A stretch of 64,000 nucleotides of DNA from Moringa oleifera (Eukaryota > Streptophyta > Magnoliopsida > Brassicales > Moringaceae), in contig JAJFZO010000742.1 in NCBI GenBank assembly GCA_021397835.1, positions 2,365,001-2,429,000 on the forward strand, written 5' to 3'. Of this stretch, positions 12,604 to 23,571 are shown one piece after another. The position numbers and the translations under genes were made by a program. Within the stretch, counting starts at the first letter, position 1, and each line of letters starts with the position of its first letter. Under the pieces are notes generated by a model. That model was not told the DNA's origin, did no database searches, and saw nothing but the letters and a program-made list of their open reading frames with translations.

Positions 12604-13447
12604 ATGTCCTCTCTGGCGATGTGTTATAATTAATGGGTCTTGTAGTTATGTGACCTTACCAATGCCACATAATCACAATGTCACCTTTAGAATATCTGGT
12701 TGTTGGAATAAGCTCTTGGGTTTTTGTAAAATCTACATGTTGGTGTTTGAAAGAAAATGATGAACTTTGAATTGTGTGATAATCATTTACTCTTTCTATC
12801 CATCACAGCTTGATTTCTATTTCTATTATGGTCAATTTCGGATGATGATGACCTTGGATGTGTTAATGTTCTAAACATGACCTTGCATGTGTTAATGTTC
12901 AAAACATGGCCAATAGTGTTGGGGCTGCAAAGTGAATGCTTGGATCTATATATAGAATTCAGATATTATCTCTTGATGGAGCAGAACCCAGATGTAATTA
13001 ATTATGCCCAGATATTATGATCAATTAAATATTCTGAGGGTGCTAGATTCTGTATACATTGAATGGCAACTGGAAGAATCAAATTTAGCTGGTACAAGTG
13101 ATGTCAATTTGGCTGCACTAAGTAACCATTGTGGTATATATTGGACCCTCAGTCGTCTCTTAGCATTTCTTTTGAAGGACTATGCCATCCATTTTTGTCC
13201 AGCTTCAAGGTACACCGGTCATCCAATTCAGATAATGAACATTAATGCCTCTCTCTCATAGATACAAAAGCCTCCCTAGATTTTTGCTTATGAACTGTAT
13301 CCGCGTTGACCTGTAATCGACATGCGATACAAGCTTAGCAAAAGAGAAAATTTATTGTTGGCAAAGGGAAAAATGGAAACTGGATAACATTCTTATCGAA
13401 CTACTAGCATAACTTTTCAAGGGCTAGATATTCAAAAGTTTCACGAA
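12604..13447. other. Intergenic spacer between copper chaperone and PPR gene
   Basis: Contains the 3' untranslated region of the copper chaperone and the leader or promoter of the PPR gene. A near-exact short direct repeat (GACCTTG.ATGTGTTAATGTTC) occurs at about 12850 and 12880. An open frame at 13004-13261 has no family resemblance. Confidence 0.5.
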
Positions 13448-15538
13448 ATGTCTTTCTCTCGCCTCCTGCGGTTCGTAAGTGACACTCAGTGTGTTTCCAA
13501 GAGCAGGGCAGTTCATGCCAATATGGTCACATCTGGGTTTCGCCTAGATGTTTACACAAACAACTATTTGCTGTTGATGTATGTTAAATTCAATCGCGTC
13601 GGTGATGCACGCACCTTGTTCGACAGAATGCCTAAACGAAGTCTTTTTTCATGGAGTACATTGATATCTGGCTATTCTCAAATGGGTAAGGCAGAGGAAG
13701 CTCTGCATTGCTTTAAGCTGATGGTTTCTGATGGTTTTGAGCCGAATGATTATGCTTATGTGGGTGCTTTGTCTGCCTGTGCTAGTGTGGTTAATGTCAG
13801 AGCTGGTAAGGAAATTCATGGGAGGATTTATCGGAGATTTTGGGAGTTTAATACGCACATTAGTAACTGTTTAGTCAATATGTATGGCAAATGTGGGTTG
13901 TTAGAGTCTGCTAAATTTGTGTTTCATATGATTTTGGAGCCGGATTCAATTTCTTGGACTGCTATCCTTTCTTGTTGTTGTCAATGTGGAGAAAACTTGG
14001 AGGGTGTGAAGATATTTCTGCGATCATACAGGGAAGGAGTACCCATAAACAAGTTTTCTTGTGTGAGTGTATTTGGTGCTTGTGCCGCTCTTGAAGACTT
14101 GAAGTTAGGGATGCAGGTGCATCTGCTTATGCTCAAGTGTGGACTTGAATTTGACAAGTTCGTTGTGACAGCACTAATAAACTTGTATGCGAAGTGTGGA
14201 GAATTGGAATTGGCTTGTCGCATTTTTTTGGAGGCAGACCAGCCGCATTTGTCAGCTTGGACTGCGTTGATAGGAGGGTATACTCAACAAGGCAAGGGTG
14301 TAGAAGCCATTAATATTTTTCTTAAGCTGCACTCTTCTGGCGTCAAACCTAATGAAAGAACATTTTCGTCTGTGCTAGCAGCCTTTTCTGATGCAGATGT
14401 TGGTGAAGTTGGGATACAACTCCACTCCCTGATCACTAAAATGGGGTTCAGTTCTTCTATATTTGTTGGAAATGCAGTTCTTGATTTATACTCAAAATCT
14501 GGTCTTCTTGATGAATCCTTGAGAATTTTTGAAGAAATGGATGTACATGATGTTGTCTCTTGGAATGTACTAATCTCTGGACGTGCTGGATTAGGTCATT
14601 ATGGTGAAGCTGCTCAGCTTCTGAGTGATATGTTGTCTAAAGGGTATGATCCTAATCTACACACATATTCTATCATCTTGGCTGTCTGCAGCAATGTCCC
14701 AGCTATTGAGTGGGGTAAGCAAGCCCATTGCTGCATCTTAAAGCCTGGATTTGATTCCAATGTAGTTGTTGGGAGTGCCCTCATAGACATGTATGCAAAA
14801 TGTGGAAGACTAAATGATGCTCGAAAAGTTTTTGATCATCTAAATACAAAGAACTTGGTTTCGTGGAATACTATACTTGTGGGATATGCTCAACATGGAT
14901 TTGGGAGAGAAGCCTTGGAGATCTATAGAATGATGCAGAAAAACAAGATTAAACCTAATGATATTACATTCATAGGGATATTGTCCGCTTGTGGACATGT
15001 AGGACTAGTAGAGGAGGGATGGCACCACTTCAATTCCATGATCACAGAACATGGTATTGCCCCTACTATGGATCACCTAGCTACATTGGTAAATATTTTT
15101 GCACGTAAAGGACAAACAAAACGAGCATATGAGATTATAAAGAGTTTTCCTATGGCACCAAGTAAAGTGATCTGGCGATGTCTCTTGTCAGGGTGCAGAA
15201 GTCACAAGGATGTAGTCTTAGGAAGATATGCTGCAGAGAAAATCTTGAGCATTGATCCAGATGATGCTTCAGCTCATGTCATGCTTTCTAACATATATGC
15301 AGAGGCCAAAATATGGGATGAAACAGCACGCATGAGAAAAATTATGAAGGAGAAGGCGTTAAGAAAGGATACTGGATATAGCTGGACTGAATTGAAAAAC
15401 AAGATATATTCCTTCTCTGCAAGTAATTGTGTGCAATATCAAGGAAACAACCTGGTTGAAGTGTTGAACGGATTGACTGCCCAGTTGTTTGATGCAGGAT
15501 ATGCTCCTGATGCTTTGTTTTTATTTGATTGTGAGTGA
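13448..15538 (+). CDS. Pentatricopeptide repeat protein, PLS class, E+ subgroup, 696 aa
   Basis: Intronless, as usual for this family. From about residue 10 to 560 the protein is a run of P, L and S type repeats, each recognisable by signatures such as NCLVNMYGKCG, ALINLYAKCG, ALIDMYAKCG, SWTALIGGYTQQGK and SWNTILVGYAQHG. The C-terminal E region begins near IWRCLLSGCRSHKDVVLGR, and the protein ends with the E+ stretch GYSWTELKNKIYSF...AGYAPDALFLFDCE. The DYW deaminase domain is absent; E+ proteins in plants generally act in C-to-U editing of organelle transcripts and borrow a DYW domain in trans. Organelle targeting is expected but the short N-terminus (MSFSRLLRFV) gives only weak support. 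The start is the first in-frame ATG after an upstream in-frame TAA at 13385-13387. The stop lies inside a sequence (GTGAGT) that matches a splice donor. Confidence 0.93.
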   Translation: MSFSRLLRFVSDTQCVSKSRAVHANMVTSGFRLDVYTNNYLLLMYVKFNRVGDARTLFDRMPKRSLFSWSTLISGYSQMGKAEEALHCFKLMVSDGFEPNDYAYVGALSACASVVNVRAGKEIHGRIYRRFWEFNTHISNCLVNMYGKCGLLESAKFVFHMILEPDSISWTAILSCCCQCGENLEGVKIFLRSYREGVPINKFSCVSVFGACAALEDLKLGMQVHLLMLKCGLEFDKFVVTALINLYAKCGELELACRIFLEADQPHLSAWTALIGGYTQQGKGVEAINIFLKLHSSGVKPNERTFSSVLAAFSDADVGEVGIQLHSLITKMGFSSSIFVGNAVLDLYSKSGLLDESLRIFEEMDVHDVVSWNVLISGRAGLGHYGEAAQLLSDMLSKGYDPNLHTYSIILAVCSNVPAIEWGKQAHCCILKPGFDSNVVVGSALIDMYAKCGRLNDARKVFDHLNTKNLVSWNTILVGYAQHGFGREALEIYRMMQKNKIKPNDITFIGILSACGHVGLVEEGWHHFNSMITEHGIAPTMDHLATLVNIFARKGQTKRAYEIIKSFPMAPSKVIWRCLLSGCRSHKDVVLGRYAAEKILSIDPDDASAHVMLSNIYAEAKIWDETARMRKIMKEKALRKDTGYSWTELKNKIYSFSASNCVQYQGNNLVEVLNGLTAQLFDAGYAPDALFLFDCE

Positions 15539-15822
15539 GCTAGGACATGAAACAGTAGAAGTATATGCTAAAATTTGAAATTTGAAGGAAGTTCATTCTA
15601 TACAACTACTCATTCAGGTCATGCCATGTGCTGGAGGAGAAATACATCAACACATTACAGCTGATGCTCTCACTGCTTGTAGCTTAACAGATCACGCAAA
15701 GACAAGGACTTAACCTATGTTGAAAGTACTGACAAGTCCAAGTGCCACACATCTCTGAAGAGGTCATATTAGATAGAGGATCTGAAAATGGTGTTATATA
15801 AGGACATCTACCGAACCTGAGA

Positions 15823-18800
15823 TCACATTACCACACAGTTAGTTGTAAATAAGGGGAGACCATTGGGATTCTTGGGAACTGATTTTGTTGCAGGGTCTTT
15901 TGGGGAGAGGTTAAGAAACTCCAGGGCTTGTACTCTTAGTTTTAAGGGGTAGTCTGCAACACACCCAATTCGTGGGCCTGCTCCAGTTGACCATTTGGAA
16001 GATAGTTGGTCCCCTAATTGGTATGAACTTGCTTCCTTCTTGGATTTGATCCTCTGCAATATCTCATTCTTTGACACAGTTGTTCTTGGACTCTGGGGAT
16101 CACTGGATAAGGTTCTTTTGTAACTGCTTTTTCTTTCTGACTGGACATAAACAGATGATTCAAGTGGAAGATTTTTCGCTATCTCACTAGGTAATTCCAG
16201 GCTGGGTAGTTCAATACCCTGTAATCTGCTGAATTTACTTCCTTGCTGAGCCGATTTGCTCTTATGGGAATCCTCGTAATCTTCTTCTGGGGTGAGTACC
16301 TGGCCGCAATATGAAAAGTCAGAACTGATCCAGAGCAAATGCTGGTTGTACCATAGGCAGGCTGCTGATTCTCAAAAGAAGTGCAAAAGCAAGGCATGAC
16401 AACAAGTCTTTTGGGAAGGCAAATCAAATTCTATCGCTGGTACCTTTAAGGACTTCCCTTCCGCCTTCCCCTGGCCCTGTTGCTCTTTTCTGTAGGATTT
16501 TTTTCTTTGTAGAAATAGTGATGTGGAACAAAGTTGCATACCTGGACTTCCTCAAGGTTAACTCCGTGCTCCTTTAAGAAGGCTAAGAAGCTGCTGAGGT
16601 TTTCATTTGTTGGACGGTAATGTCTGCTATGTGCTGATACAGACTGAGTCAAGAGTGCCATTCAAGCTTCAGATTCAGATAAATGTGTAGCTCTCAAGCA
16701 ACTTCTATTGACATGTCAATTTGATAAGAAGGGTATACTTTGAAATGGACTTTTCTTACTCTTCCTATCAATAGCTGTTTCTGATCTTAACATAATTTAT
16801 ACCAAACGTACTCATTGTTTCAGTTTCTTTCCCTCTATTGGGTCATGCATTCAAGCTTCTGAGATTTCTTAATGGGATATTTATAATGTGCTTTTTTAAT
16901 CTGGCCTCCACATAAATGTGAGACGTAGGATTATAAACCTTGTTGATTTAATAGTCACCAGCACACTCTAAGCTTTCATCAGGTTTAGCAGCAATTGCTT
17001 GTTTTCAGAGGAAACTTGAAGATTGATGATGCAGTCTCCGAAGACTAGATGTATGATTTCAGATTGAAGTGTTGTAAGGGATTCTGTGATCAAGAGAAAG
17101 TTCATCATTTCTAGTAATTTTCTATTAATAGGGATGTTTTTGTTTATGTTTATAGTATTCTGAGGTCTTTGGTTTCTTGAAGTTCTAGAAAGATTATTAG
17201 ATATAGTTCCTAATTTGACATACTGATATCTTGCAGTCGTGACATTTAATGATAAAGAGAGATATCCTCTTGAAAAACTGTGAAACTAAGATGCTGATTA
17301 TCATAGTAACTAACAAAATTTCTTTAGTTACCATCCAGGTTGATATACTGCCTGCTAGATTGCTGCATACCTGGAGCTTTCCATCTTCTGCTGCCAGTCT
17401 TCCAGCAGCCAAAATTGTCCCTCCGGCAAGGAAGCTGGAATGATGAAATGATCCCTTCCTCTTCTGATTCAACAACACAAAGCATTAACCAATAAGAAAG
17501 TGTCAAGGGCAACACAAATTCATCAAGCAGATGCTTTAAGTCTCACCTTACCAGCATAAAGTTTTCCAGAAGTGCTCAGCACAAAAATCCATTTGGAGCC
17601 TGGTGAGTCCTGGTTTGTATCGAGCAGATTTCCGGATTGCTTGTGTAGAATTGTTCCTTTAACGATGATGTATTCGTAGTTTTGCCTTTCTAGCTTGGTT
17701 AGGAACAGCAATCAATAACAGAATTTAGGGTGTGAAGAAACTCTGGCACTAAAGTCTCATTCTGAACTACACAAAAAACCTCAGTATGAAACTGCAAATT
17801 GTTGATGATCTTTAGTTGTGATAATCAAGGTTTTACCGGTCCAAGATATTTAATGCATTCTTGCTGAAGCCTTGATCTTGGGCATTCTTTAAGATCCAAC
17901 TCTCTGCCATCTCCAATGTCCAACCTGAAGAGGAGGGTCTTTCTCAGCAAATCATCTTAGTTTACCCAGAAAACAGGAATATCTATAGGGTTTACCAACT
18001 ATTTATGCTTTAGAGTAGTCATTAGAATCTGTTTTTGGGGTCTATGCATCTGTGCTGAATCAAAAGGGTAGGATTTTGTTTGGATACTGATTTCTGATCA
18101 CAGTCACACATTGATTACAAACTTATAATTAACATGTAATATGAATTTATACACATCCTCATTGTTATGAAATGTTTTCTGAATACATTCTTCAACTAAA
18201 AAAAATCATTCACTTATGGTCAAATTAAGTGGACAATATCTTGTGAGGTTCTAGCAAGGTTTTATGAAGCCGATGTGTCTAAACAACACACACTTAATTT
18301 TATGAAACTCCTGTTATTAAAAGAGTGAAAAGCAAGAGAACAGTTTACCAGTAGAAAAATGGTTGTCCTGAATCTCTTTTGCACCAGTCCTCGTAGTACA
18401 GGTTTAAGTTATGTCCATACCTATGCCTTGGATCAATCTGCATCATCATGTATAGGTACTTCATTAACAGCAACTATCGAACTACAAGCTATTCATAAAA
18501 AGAGTTAAATCAGAGAAGCAATGTTGCTGAGCTGAATTACAGGCTTACAGCTTCAATCCAATGTTGAAATGCTAACTTTTGTGCTTTGGCATCTTTCCCT
18601 AAACCTTTTCCAACCTGCAACACAAGCTGGGTTTACATAACTTGCATTTCAGGACATATCAAGCTTTCTGGCTGGGCAGTTAAAAGAAGAAAAAGGAAAA
18701 CGAAAGAAAGGAGTATCCATGAAACTGTGCCTTGGACGCAATCAAGCTGATCCTACTCCATCTTGACGCTGCAGCTTCAGGCTTACCAAAATTGAAGAAG

Positions 18801-19057
18801 GAGACGGTGCTGTAATTGAGTCTTGCATAATCTATAGCTTGCCACCTCCAAAGATTTTCCCATCATTTTATTTTCTTGGTCATGAAGATTAATCACATAT
18901 AACATGAAGGAAAACCAGCAGGGTGCACGTACCACAGCTCCTCCGCAACCACAGCAGAATCTGCCAACCTGCGTCTTGTCCTATAACTCCTGTAAACTTT
19001 CTGCAGTTTCACTGCTGCTTTTGATTTGCAGCAATGGCTTACCTCCTCAGGATTCAT
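15823..19057 (-). CDS. IQM: IQM-family calmodulin-binding protein, 433 aa, nine exons
   Basis: Exons in transcription order: 18933-19057, 18731-18845, 18549-18614, 18349-18437, 17837-17924, 17547-17693, 17371-17463, 16542-16643, 15823-16299. All joins keep frame and give 1302 coding bases. A single IQ motif is near the N-terminus ([17 protein letters not shown], about residues 17-33; the usual Gly is Ser). The conserved IQM core follows: [94 protein letters not shown] and [13 protein letters not shown]. The last 158 residues are a variable tail. IQM proteins bind calmodulin without calcium and act in stress and catalase-related signalling in Arabidopsis. The second intron seems to use a GC donor (AAG|GCACAG). 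The ATG at 19057 follows an in-frame stop about 60 bases upstream, but a further 5' exon cannot be excluded. The gene converges on the PPR gene, 284 bases apart. Confidence 0.9.
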
Positions 19058-19707
19058 AACAGGATGTCTTGTTGATTTGCACCAAGCGAAAACACTAGCA
19101 TAAGATTTAGATAAAAGACACCATTACAAGATAAGAAAATATATTAGAAGCTTATACAGATATAGCAAACAAGAATGATTTCTTTATTTGAGTACATAGA
19201 TATAGCAAAAGAAATCTCTCTCCCCAAGAAGCTTTATCCCCATCGATTGTGAAAGGGCAACTTGTCATTTGATGAATTAGTTTTTGGTTGAGAAATTCAT
19301 TATTACTCAACAAACCAATACTAAAGTTCAAGTTAACAGTTTCAGCTCATCAACTGTGATTTGATGTGTGAGAGAAAGATTTGATGATTTATCTAGTAAA
19401 GATTGTGAAAGAAAGAGTTGATGACAGATGATCAAGTTAAAAATGTAACAAAAATTCTCATACAATATATAATTAATTTTGAGACTGTGAAATCTCAAAA
19501 CTATTAATTTCTCAATAGATATCCGTTGCATTATTGGTAAGAAATTGACATGAAGCCATTAATGGGTTGTACAGAGAGCAGTGACAAGCAACAAGTGTTT
19601 GCTGGAAGTTTAGGGGACCGAAAGATGAAGATAGTGGACTCCACTCCTTAGCTGCTCGTCTTGTCAACGCTCACCGGCACCATCACTTAGCTCACTTCCA
19701 GCGGTTT

Positions 19708-19761
19708 CATGGCTATCTCTTCTTCCTCCTGGCGACCAACCTCTCTTTACACAATTTATAT
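19708..19761 (-). promoter_or_regulatory. Possible promoter and short upstream ORF of the IQM gene
   Basis: On the minus strand ATATAAAT (19754-19761) is a fair TATA box. About 45 bases downstream lies an ATG (19710-19708) opening a seven-codon frame, MKPLEVS then stop, overlapped by donor-like GTGAGC sites. This would place a 5' untranslated region of about 650 bases, perhaps with an intron, before the main start at 19057. Confidence 0.35.
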
Positions 19762-19867
19762 CTCCCATACTCTCACCGACACCCATCCAGAACAATATAT
19801 GGGAAAGATGGATAATAATTTTAATAATACAGAATTACTATTTCTTTTTTGACACTACAAGAAAACA

Positions 19868-20112
19868 AATCTTTTATGATGGGCAATGCCAGAAAACTGT
19901 TATTGTAAGTGATGTCATAAAAACTTTATGACGGTCTAAAAGACCGTCATAAATTTTTGACGGTTTTTGACCATCATTAAAAAGCTGAAATATTAATGAC
20001 GGTCTGCAATGGACCGTCATAAAATTATTGATGATATCATGACGGTCTTTGTGACCGTCATTAAAAAATTTGATACTTTTTATGATGGTTTTTATGACCG
20101 TCATAAAAATGT
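19868..20112. repeat. Left subterminal hairpin array of the CACTA element
   Basis: Four or five inverted units with core ATGACGGTC. The clearest is TTTATGACGGTCT at 19925-19937 and its exact complement at 19941-19953, separated by three bases. Others lie at about 19993-20023, 20036-20066 and 20078-20109. In En/Spm such subterminal repeats bind the TNPA protein. Confidence 0.85.
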
Positions 20113-20931
20113 TTCATGTTTTATTATATATTTTTTGTTAATTAATTACAAAATTTTTTTTATAATTTTGTAAATTAATTAATATTTATATTTTTTTTTC
20201 AATTGTAATCAAACAATACAAAAATGTCAAACAAAAAAATACATATGTTTATAACTACAACTATTATCATTTTACAAAACAAAATAATATTAAGTATCAA
20301 AAATAAACAAAATATCTACAAATTAAATTACATAATTATCATTCTCATTGCTCTGTTCTACCATTACATCAAAAAATACCCAGTGCATTAGATGTGTCAC
20401 TCCTGCAATAGTTATAGAAAAGATACATTATTATATAAGCTCTATTTACCACATAGTTAATTTACATATCAAAATAAATAAGCAATTATAATAAAGCTTG
20501 AAAATCAAATATAATAAAAAATTGAAAGTGCATCTAGATGTCAAAAATATAACTCTTTGTAACCTATAAGGTATATATTAATCATAATATGCAACTTTCT
20601 ATTCTAATTCCCTACATGTAGGCATCAAAAGTGTAACTTATTGTAATGCAATAGTAAGTGTGAAAATTAACTGATTATGGACATATTTATTTCATATGCA
20701 TGCTTGAATACTTTTCCTTGTTTTTTACTTTACCAACTGCTTAAAGATGACATTTATAGAATTCTCAACAGAATTGATTTATAACTTAACAGAATTAGTA
20801 GATGGCTCAATAAATAGAATGAGTGGAGCGTTCAATTAACATAATTAGTTCATCATACTTGAATTTAACCAAGATAAACAACACACAATTAAAATATACT
20901 ATTAATGAGCTAACAAGGATTACATACCTGG

Positions 20932-21547
20932 CTATGATAGTAATTGTTGTACATGCATAGCCCATTCACGACGTACTTCATCAATTTCTTCATTACTATA
21001 TGTATCCTTACCATTGAACTTTAAGATTAAAACACAAAAGAAAGATAACATAATCAATTTGATATTATTTATAAGTATAAAATATTTAATATGTAAATAA
21101 GATAAGTAATTTGACCTTCTCACAAAGAATTTTTGGATCTTCAATTATTTCCTTCATAAATCGAAGTACAAAATAGCCACATTCTACACCACCTCTTTGA
21201 ATCGGTGCCTATACAAGTAGAAACATAATTATTAACACATATTATTTTTAATGTTATTAATAATAAAAAAATAAACTCACTTGAATCCGTTGCCATGTAA
21301 TATTTGATCTAGAAAAACACTCTTCTCCATGCCAAATCCATCTTTTATACCTATGATCAATCCCTTTACTAAACAAATGATACTTAACTTCTTCAACACT
21401 TAATAATGTCAAATTAGCACATGATTGACAAGGACATCTAATGAGTGTAGGATCTTCACAATGAGAAATGGTAAAAGCAAGAAACTCATCCACTCCATCA
21501 GAAAACTCCTTGGACAATCTATTCAAGTGCATCCAAGATTTATCCAT
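20932..21547 (-). CDS. Internally deleted CACTA transposase/Ulp1 chimera, 148 aa, three exons
   Basis: Spliced model: 21281-21547 (89 codons), 21116-21208 (31 codons), 20932-21018 (28 codons and TAG). Both introns have GT-AG ends and all joins are in phase 0. Residues 1-75 match the transposase-associated N-terminal domain (starts MDKSWMHLNRLSKEF, contains CPCQSCAN, ends KRWIWHGE). Exon 2 reads RGGVECGYFVLRFMKEIIED, the catalytic-cysteine block of Ulp1-like C48 peptidases found in many plant CACTA proteins. The transposase core and the His/Asp part of the peptidase are missing. In a full element these pieces are separated by several kilobases, so an internal deletion fused the ends while leaving an open reading frame. 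It should have neither transposase nor peptidase activity; whether it is expressed is unknown. Confidence 0.7.
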
Positions 21548-23030
21548 ATTTTATCCTATGATGAAAAATAAAAAAAAAACACCCACTTATTTTGCATGTT
21601 TATTATGTATGTAATACGTATCATATAAAGTAATGTTATTGTAAAAATAAGATTAAAAAACAAGGTGCCCACTAGACTGAAAGGCCTCAGGCAAAGCGAA
21701 GACTATTTCTTCGAAACACATGGTACATTAGTAGATTACTAAGAAATTACCAACCTGGAATGATGTTATCTGTGCAAAAAAGTAATGGCTTCTATCTGAA
21801 GGGTTTTGACTTTTCTTTTGAGTCCTATTAATATGTAACAAGCTTTCCCTTCCTTCAAACGAGCAATTGACTATCACAACAATTATCCTGCATAATGAAC
21901 CATAGCATCTGTGAGAAAAAAAACCTTTATTACTAGCACAAAAAAATACTAAAAAAATTACACTTTAATTGAAATGTCGGAGTATCAATAAACTTTTTCT
22001 TTCAATGATTATTCTTTATTATTGATTTCTGTCAAGGATTCAATTCATGTACTAAATAGCAGTCCTATATTATGACACCCATATGCAGCAAAATGATAGA
22101 ATATTGGTGCTTTTGTCTTCCATATGGTGGGGTTAGTCAAGTGACAGCTCCTTTTCCAAGCTTACATGTGTGATGATTCTCCAAAAAGAGCAAACTTGGC
22201 TAGCCCGGTAGGATTCAATTACCAAACTAGGATTCAATTATCAACACATAAATATGGATGATAACTTTGAACAACACATTCCAAGACATCTTAGATAAGA
22301 AAAAATTAAGTGCCCGAATTGCCAGCCAACTAACATTTATAATCTAAAATTCTGGTCCAAAAATGAGCAAGCATGCTTTGACAACAAGCTTTCCTGCCGG
22401 GATGAAAACATGTAGCCTGTGAAGGCAGTACCTAAGGCTGTACATAGAGAGAAAGAAAAAGAGTTAATTTTTCTGTTAGGTTTTAATTTTTCACAAATAG
22501 ATGCATGGTACACCCTTGGGTGTGGCTTTGTTATGCCAATAGGAGAAACTTGGCAGCCCCATCCATGGCTTACAGTTTCGGATCCCTTCATTTCTCACTT
22601 CATTTCTCACTTCATTTACTTATAATTTTCAGTATCACAAGGATAACAAACATGAGTATCATCCGAAAATGCATAATGCCAAGAGAAGAAAATTTTCAAA
22701 CAAAACTAAGTAAGAAATTGAAAGAATCAACAAAAAAATTTCTCTCTCTAACAATGTGAGATGAAGATTTGATAAGTTTTACATACCATTTTTTTGCTTT
22801 AATGGTATCATCCGACTGTGCACGAAGTTTACTTCACAAAATTTCTTGAAGGAAGGAAGTTTTCCATCGATTATATGGTGTTGAAAGAGAGAAATCTCTG
22901 AAATTTTTGGGTATTTCAGGGGAGAATGAAGAACACCACGCCACTGCGTGGGTAAAGAGCTTTCTGGATATTTACAGAACATTCTGCGTACTATTTAATT
23001 GTTATTACTGTCAAGGTCATTAGGTTGTCG
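21548..23030. other. Interior of the CACTA element with no recognised gene
   Basis: Lies upstream of the chimeric transposase frame on the minus strand and so may contain its promoter. Open frames at 22337-22591, 22419-22759 and 22779-22982 overlap on both strands and show no family resemblance. There is a short repeat CATTTCTCACTT at about 22589 and 22601. Confidence 0.45.
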
Positions 23031-23356
23031 TGCGGTTGACCAAGTGGTAAAGTCTCGTAACATTGACTGAGGGAGCCTGGGTGTTCGAGTCCGCCTGCAG
23101 GTGTCATTCTCAAAATAATTAAAAAATATGTTTTATTAAGAAAACAACAAAGCAGGTCAAAATCCAAGGGTGGTGCAAATGGCTGTAAGCCCGAAAAAAG
23201 GTTCAGTATGGTCCGGGTTCGAGTCTGCTTGTTGGCATTTTCAATCAAGTATTTAAATTAAATATTAATCTATCCAAAATATAATGCATGTTTTGCTTTG
23301 GTTAGATGGCAATGACATTTATCAATTTCTTTAAGAGAGATCAGGTTCGAGTCTTC
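23031..23356 (+). repeat. Three tandem tRNA-like (A box/B box) units inside the CACTA element
   Basis: Three times, an A-box-like stretch is followed some 35-50 bases later by a B-box-like GTTCGAGTC: TTGACCAAGTGG 23036-23047 with GTTCGAGTCC 23083-23092; TGGTGCAAATGG 23171-23182 with GGTTCGAGTCT 23216-23226; TTGGTTAGATGG 23298-23309 with GGTTCGAGTCT 23344-23354. B boxes recur about every 130 bases. None folds as a full tRNA by eye. They resemble tRNA-derived heads of SINEs and could be internal RNA polymerase III promoters. Confidence 0.55.
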
Positions 23357-23379
23357 ATCACGAACATTTTTTTTATTAC

Positions 23380-23555
23380 AAATTTTTTATGACGGTCCCT
23401 CAGAACTGTCATGTATACTATGTTTTTTATGACGGTCTCTCAGAACCGTCATGTATATTATGTTTTTTTATGATGGTCTTTTCAAACCATTATGTATTTA
23501 ATTTTTTAATAACGTTCATAAAAGACCGTCATAAAATACCGTCATTAAAAATAGT
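23380..23555. repeat. Right subterminal hairpin array of the CACTA element
   Basis: Units such as TTTTTATGACGGTCTCTCAG with a facing GAACCGTCATG occur at about 23387-23412, 23427-23452 and 23468-23493, and a last set with CCGTCAT cores at 23525-23546. They match the left array in core and spacing but face the other end. Confidence 0.8.
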
Positions 23556-23571
23556 TTTTCTTGTAGTGTGA

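Larger units (their letters stand above)
19853..23568 (-). mobile_element. CACTA (En/Spm) transposon, 3.7 kb, complete ends
   Basis: Begins CACTACAAGAAAA and ends TTTTTCTTGTAGTG, the classic CACTA terminal inverted repeat. The 3-bp direct repeat TGA flanks it at 19850-19852 and 23569-23571, as expected for this superfamily. Both ends carry subterminal arrays of hairpin-forming units with core ATGACGGTC. The interior keeps the first domain of the transposase gene joined closely to the last exons of an Ulp1-type region (minus strand, 20932-21547), so the catalytic middle is deleted. It is therefore probably non-autonomous but could be mobilised by a relative. Clean ends and an exact target duplication suggest a fairly recent insertion, about 90 bases upstream of the presumed IQM promoter. 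Confidence 0.93.

Noticed and set aside
13004..13261. Possible small gene between copper chaperone and PPR gene
   Set aside because: No family match, poor codon character and no splice support.
23031..23100. Genuine tRNA gene
   Set aside because: A-box and B-box-like motifs are present but no acceptor stem or anticodon arm could be folded by eye.
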